A stretch of 64,000 nucleotides of DNA, taken from NCBI RefSeq assembly GCF_030269545.1, contig NZ_BSTN01000007.1, positions 269,013-333,012 on the forward strand, written 5' to 3'. A program made the translations under genes and the position numbers. The notes beneath the pieces were generated by a model. It did not search any database. It saw only the letters and a program-made list of their open reading frames with translations, and was not told where the DNA came from. Origin of the DNA: Actinomadura sp. NBRC 104425 (GTDB taxonomy: Bacteria; Actinomycetota; Actinomycetes; Streptosporangiales; Streptosporangiaceae). Shown one piece after another: positions 62,492-64,000 of this stretch. Each line of letters begins with the position of its first letter. The stretch's first letter is position 1.

Positions 62492-64000
62492 CACGCCCCT
62501 TTGCGCAGTAGGCGTCGCCAAAATTTGCCCCGCCGTCCACGCGGCATCCGCGCTGGACGCCGCCGCACGCGCTGTCGCGGCTTCCGGTGACGCGGCCCGT
62601 TGCGGCCCACCGGATGCGCTGCGGCCGGGTGGGGCGTCCCCGGCCGCGTCAGCGGACGCGCCTCGCCCTGCCCTGCCACGCCCAGATCGACCCGGTCCGC
62701 CTCGCAAGGCACGGCCCCGCCTGCCGCAGTGGCCACCGCTTCACCCGGCCCCCGTCCACCGGACACGCCCGGAGCCCGCACACCGGCCCCGGCTTGGTAT
62801 GACACCGCAGCCAGTGCCCAATCGGACTGACCACGTACACCCAGCCCGCTCCGTTCCAGCAGGCCGTCCGCACTCCGCCCCAGCGCGCCGGACGGGCGCG
62901 GGGCCGACCTGCCGGACACCGCCCCGCCAATCTCGCCGGACGCGCTCGAGCTGGCGGCACCGGTCGCTCTCTCAGTCGGCAGGCTGGGGACTGGCGTGCC
63001 GTCCGCGAGCTGTTTCGGTGTACCGGGTTGGGCCTTGCCAGCGATTCCGGCCGCTGTCTTGCTCGGCGTGCTTTGGTTCGGTGTGCCGCGCGTGGTCCGT
63101 CTGGGCATGTCGGGTGGGTGCGGGTTTGAGTTGTTGGACGCGGTCCCGCTCACCACGCCGGATGTGCCCGAATGGGTGACGTTGGCTGTCGTCCTGCTCG
63201 GCGGGTTGGGGGCTGGGGTGCCGTCCGCGATTCGTTGCGGTGCGCCGAGTTGGCTCTTGCCGGTGATACCGGTCGGTGCTTGGCTTGGCGCGCTTCTATG
63301 CGGTGTGGCGGGCGCACCGTGGTTCGGTTGCGTGGGCATGGGCTGTGGTCTGGCGGGTGTTGGCTGGCCGGGCACGCCTCGCGCGAAGCGTTGTGGGATG
63401 CCGGGCGGGCTTGTGTTCGGCACGCGGGAGACGGCGCTGTCGGGTCTGCCGGTCGCCGGTTCGTTGGGGATGCTTCGGGGCTGCGTGTTGGGCGGGCGGG
63501 AGCGTGGCGCGGCGGCCGGGGCGCGGCTTGGAGGTGGGAACCCGCCGCCGGGGGCGGCCGGGGTCTGTGCGCTGGGCGCGCCGGGCATCGCCCGGTGCGG
63601 CGCGTTGGGTGTGCCTTGGCCGTTGGCGGGTGTGGTGTGGCTTCGCCCCGTGGACACGGCCCGGTTCTGTACGGGGGGTGTGGGCCAGTCCGGCGCGGTG
63701 GGCGGGGCTGGGTTCCCTGTGGCCGTACGCGTGTCAGGGGGTTGGGCTCTGTACGGCGCGGGGGCGTTTGGAACAAAAGTGTGGCCGGGTGGGATTAACC
63801 GTCCATTGGGTCCGTGCCCGGGCTCGTTCTGCTCCGGGGGGTGCGGCGGCGGGGTGGGGGTGCTGGGGCGCGAGTAAAGGGCCTCGGTGAGGTACTCGGA
63901 GAATTGCGCGAAGGACGATGCCTCGATCAAGCGGTCGCCGCGTGCGTCCTGGATCATCGCCCAGAAGTGGCCGGTGTAGGTGCCGTACCACAGGCAGACG
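62491..64000 (-). CDS. Long Pro/Thr/Ala-rich protein, 5' truncated by the right window edge
   Basis: The frame stays open to the window end: upstream of the internal ATG at 63957 it reads LWYGTYTGHFWA, which looks coding, so the true start is beyond 64000. The visible part is about 500 residues. A short folded N-terminal piece (DRLIEASSFAQFSEYLTEAL) is followed by about 400 residues of disordered Pro/Thr/Asn sequence with loose repeats (GTPNQSTPSKTAAGIAGKAQPGT type) and a strongly basic C-terminus (RRRPARMPRGRRGKFWRRLLRKG). The layout suggests a cytoplasmic or surface scaffold whose end binds nucleic acid or membrane. Function unknown. Confidence 0.7.
   Translation of the reverse strand, partial: VCLWYGTYTGHFWAMIQDARGDRLIEASSFAQFSEYLTEALYSRPSTPTPPPHPPEQNEPGHGPNGRLIPPGHTFVPNAPAPYRAQPPDTRTATGNPAPPTAPDWPTPPVQNRAVSTGRSHTTPANGQGTPNAPHRAMPGAPSAQTPAAPGGGFPPPSRAPAAAPRSRPPNTQPRSIPNEPATGRPDSAVSRVPNTSPPGIPQRFARGVPGQPTPARPQPMPTQPNHGAPATPHRSAPSQAPTGITGKSQLGAPQRIADGTPAPNPPSRTTANVTHSGTSGVVSGTASNNSNPHPPDMPRRTTRGTPNQSTPSKTAAGIAGKAQPGTPKQLADGTPVPSLPTERATGAASSSASGEIGGAVSGRSAPRPSGALGRSADGLLERSGLGVRGQSDWALAAVSYQAGAGVRAPGVSGGRGPGEAVATAAGGAVPCEADRVDLGVAGQGEARPLTRPGTPHPAAAHPVGRNGPRHRKPRQRVRRRPARMPRGRRGKFWRRLLRKGA

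Noticed and set aside
62996..63877. Long + strand frames of about 200-290 residues (Gly/Val/Leu-rich)
   Set aside because: They are antisense shadows of the Pro/Thr-rich gene; codon positions fit the - strand gene.

Overview
The window is high-GC (about 70%) actinobacterial chromosome. Gene content (bacterial proteasome activator Bpa, truncated haemoglobin, a tuf3-type EF-Tu paralogue, arginine deiminase, many GTG/TTG starts and several leaderless TANNNT-N6/7-start genes) suggests Streptosporangiales, probably near Thermomonosporaceae (Actinomadura-like). That placement is inference, because no rRNA is present.

Layout. 1-4.3 kb: a UvrA-family paralogue cut by the left edge, a group I truncated haemoglobin, about 1.2 kb without convincing genes, a 56-residue membrane protein and tRNA-Ser(UGA). 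4.37-13.0 kb: a chromosomal type IV secretion-like locus. A leftward operon encodes a degenerate P-loop protein, a VirB2-size membrane protein, a single-pass membrane protein, a TrbL/VirB6-like protein, an SCO6880-like protein and a VirB4-like ATPase. A divergent pair encodes a lytic transglycosylase and a lipoprotein. 33.3-38.2 kb: what looks like the rest of that locus, namely a VirD4/TraD coupling ATPase and a ParA/MinD ATPase with a long Pro/Gln-rich N-terminus. No relaxase, integrase or replication gene is seen.

13.7-30.0 kb, between the two parts of the secretion locus, is a tightly coupled biosynthetic gene cluster that I do not recognise. It encodes an AsnRS-like catalytic-domain protein, two SAM methyltransferases, an MccF-type S66 peptidase, an orphan 152-residue protein, a degenerate ProRS-like protein, a PhyH-type oxygenase, a glycosyltransferase/class III aminotransferase fusion whose PLP lysine is replaced by His, an FkbM methyltransferase, a radical SAM enzyme, a PIG-L deacetylase, a DXD glycosyltransferase, an unusual MetRS, two NAD(P)-dependent oxidoreductases and an NAD-epimerase. 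Three aminoacyl-tRNA-synthetase homologues beside an aminoacyl-nucleotide-cleaving immunity peptidase suggest an aminoacylated sugar or nucleotide product, possibly an aminoacyl-tRNA-synthetase inhibitor. Two APH-fold phosphotransferases and a NodS-like methyltransferase (30.5-33.3 kb) follow.

38.4-56.6 kb is mostly housekeeping: quinone oxidoreductase-bpa, a HAD phosphatase, serS, pheA, a set of polyprenol-dependent mannosyltransferase-type genes, a STAS antagonist, fadD-like and a secreted EEP-family protein. 56.8-61.2 kb: a tuf3-type EF-Tu whose last codons are frameshifted inside a perfect inverted repeat, an MFS transporter with a tandem-repeat loop, and arcA. 61.37-62.07 kb: two tiny CRISPR arrays sharing the same repeat, 38-nt spacers and a duplicated leader, with no cas genes in view. 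The right edge cuts a long Pro-rich protein gene coupled to an 80-residue gene.
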